From Anaerovirgula multivorans (GTDB taxonomy: Bacteria; Bacillota; Clostridia; Peptostreptococcales; Natronincolaceae), in assembly GCF_900188145.1 (NCBI RefSeq), contig NZ_FZOJ01000017.1, positions 1 to 64,000 of the forward strand: a DNA stretch of 64,000 nucleotides. The letters are read 5' to 3'. Shown in pieces: positions 63,986 through 64,000 of this stretch (the first letter of the stretch is position 1; every line of letters begins with the position of its first letter). Position numbers and translations under genes: made by a program. The notes beneath the pieces were generated by a model. The model was not told where the DNA came from and made no database searches. It saw only the letters and a program-made list of their open reading frames with translations.

Positions 63986-64000
63986 AACATCACCACTATT

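Noticed and set aside
1-64000. CRISPR array, tRNA or rRNA genes
   Set aside because: No regularly spaced repeat series, no tRNA cloverleaf ending and no rRNA-like conserved blocks were seen on either strand.

Overview
The window looks like an accessory region from a low-GC, probably spore-forming member of the Clostridia. The evidence is AT-rich coding sequence with strong GGAGG ribosome sites, a perfect Firmicutes-type LexA box, TTGACA/TAAAAT promoters, an NTTRR-F1-type surface protein, a stranded cyclic-di-GMP riboswitch, and traces of Tn1549/CTn-like integrative conjugative elements (ICEs). I saw no rRNA, tRNA or CRISPR array. No species can be named from this sequence.

Layout. 0-3.4 kb: debris (frameshifted C45 peptidase, a SUKH/SMI1-like gene, Fic and recombinase scraps, a headless solute-binding protein). 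3.4-7.1 kb: ICE footprint 1 (XRE and small HTH regulators, AraC/GyrI-like regulator, sigma-like gene with an internal stop, broken serine-recombinase tail). 7.2-15.4 kb: an intact type II-like Wadjet operon, order jetD-jetA-jetB-jetC, behind a 113-aa gene of unknown role and bracketed by GGGTGGCA hairpins. 15.6-17.8 kb: NTTRR-F1 surface protein between two recombinase tails. 17.8-22.5 kb: graveyard (radical SAM maturase, a deletion derivative of the TOTE gene found at 55-58 kb, decayed XRE/ImmA/PIN trio, ISAs1-like and IS982-like remnants, c-di-GMP riboswitch, a 129-bp MITE-like hairpin). 23.3-28.8 kb: RND efflux adaptor and pump with a frameshifted TolC-like gene. 29-34 kb: SDR oxidoreductase, IS110 transposase with a candidate bridge-RNA leader, membrane protein, two-component system. 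34-40 kb: Tn7 TnsE-like/PEP-synthase chimera, DUF6544 protein, flavodoxin, and an AbiL-like ATPase whose partner gene is cut to 36 codons. 40-46.6 kb: ICE footprint 2, with the same regulatory front end as footprint 1 but carrying a two-component system and a MacB/BceAB-type ABC transporter. 46.6-48.5 kb: PadR regulator and BAAT-family acyl hydrolase. 48.5-53.2 kb: transposon scraps, RhuM, broken AbiEi and broken hypotheticals. 53.3-61.6 kb: one co-directional block of large serine recombinase, Schlafen/AlbA-type ATPase (one-base frameshift), TOTE-type primase-helicase-PLD nuclease, helical-repeat protein and DUF6429. 61.8-64 kb: AbiE toxin-antitoxin pair with a 17-bp inverted-repeat operator and a LexA box upstream, then a ParB-like protein.

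How it fits together. This is a defence and mobile-element island. The apparently functional defence modules are Wadjet (plasmid/DNA-loop restriction), the TOTE block and AbiE. The AbiL-like ATPase, second AbiEi and XRE/ImmA/PIN set are broken. The most interesting parts are the recombinase-Schlafen-TOTE-TPR-DUF6429 block with its internally deleted relative 37 kb away, and the possible SOS control of AbiE. Many genes carry single frameshifts or in-frame stops. That is either real decay or, for some homopolymer cases, assembly error, and the sequence alone cannot decide.
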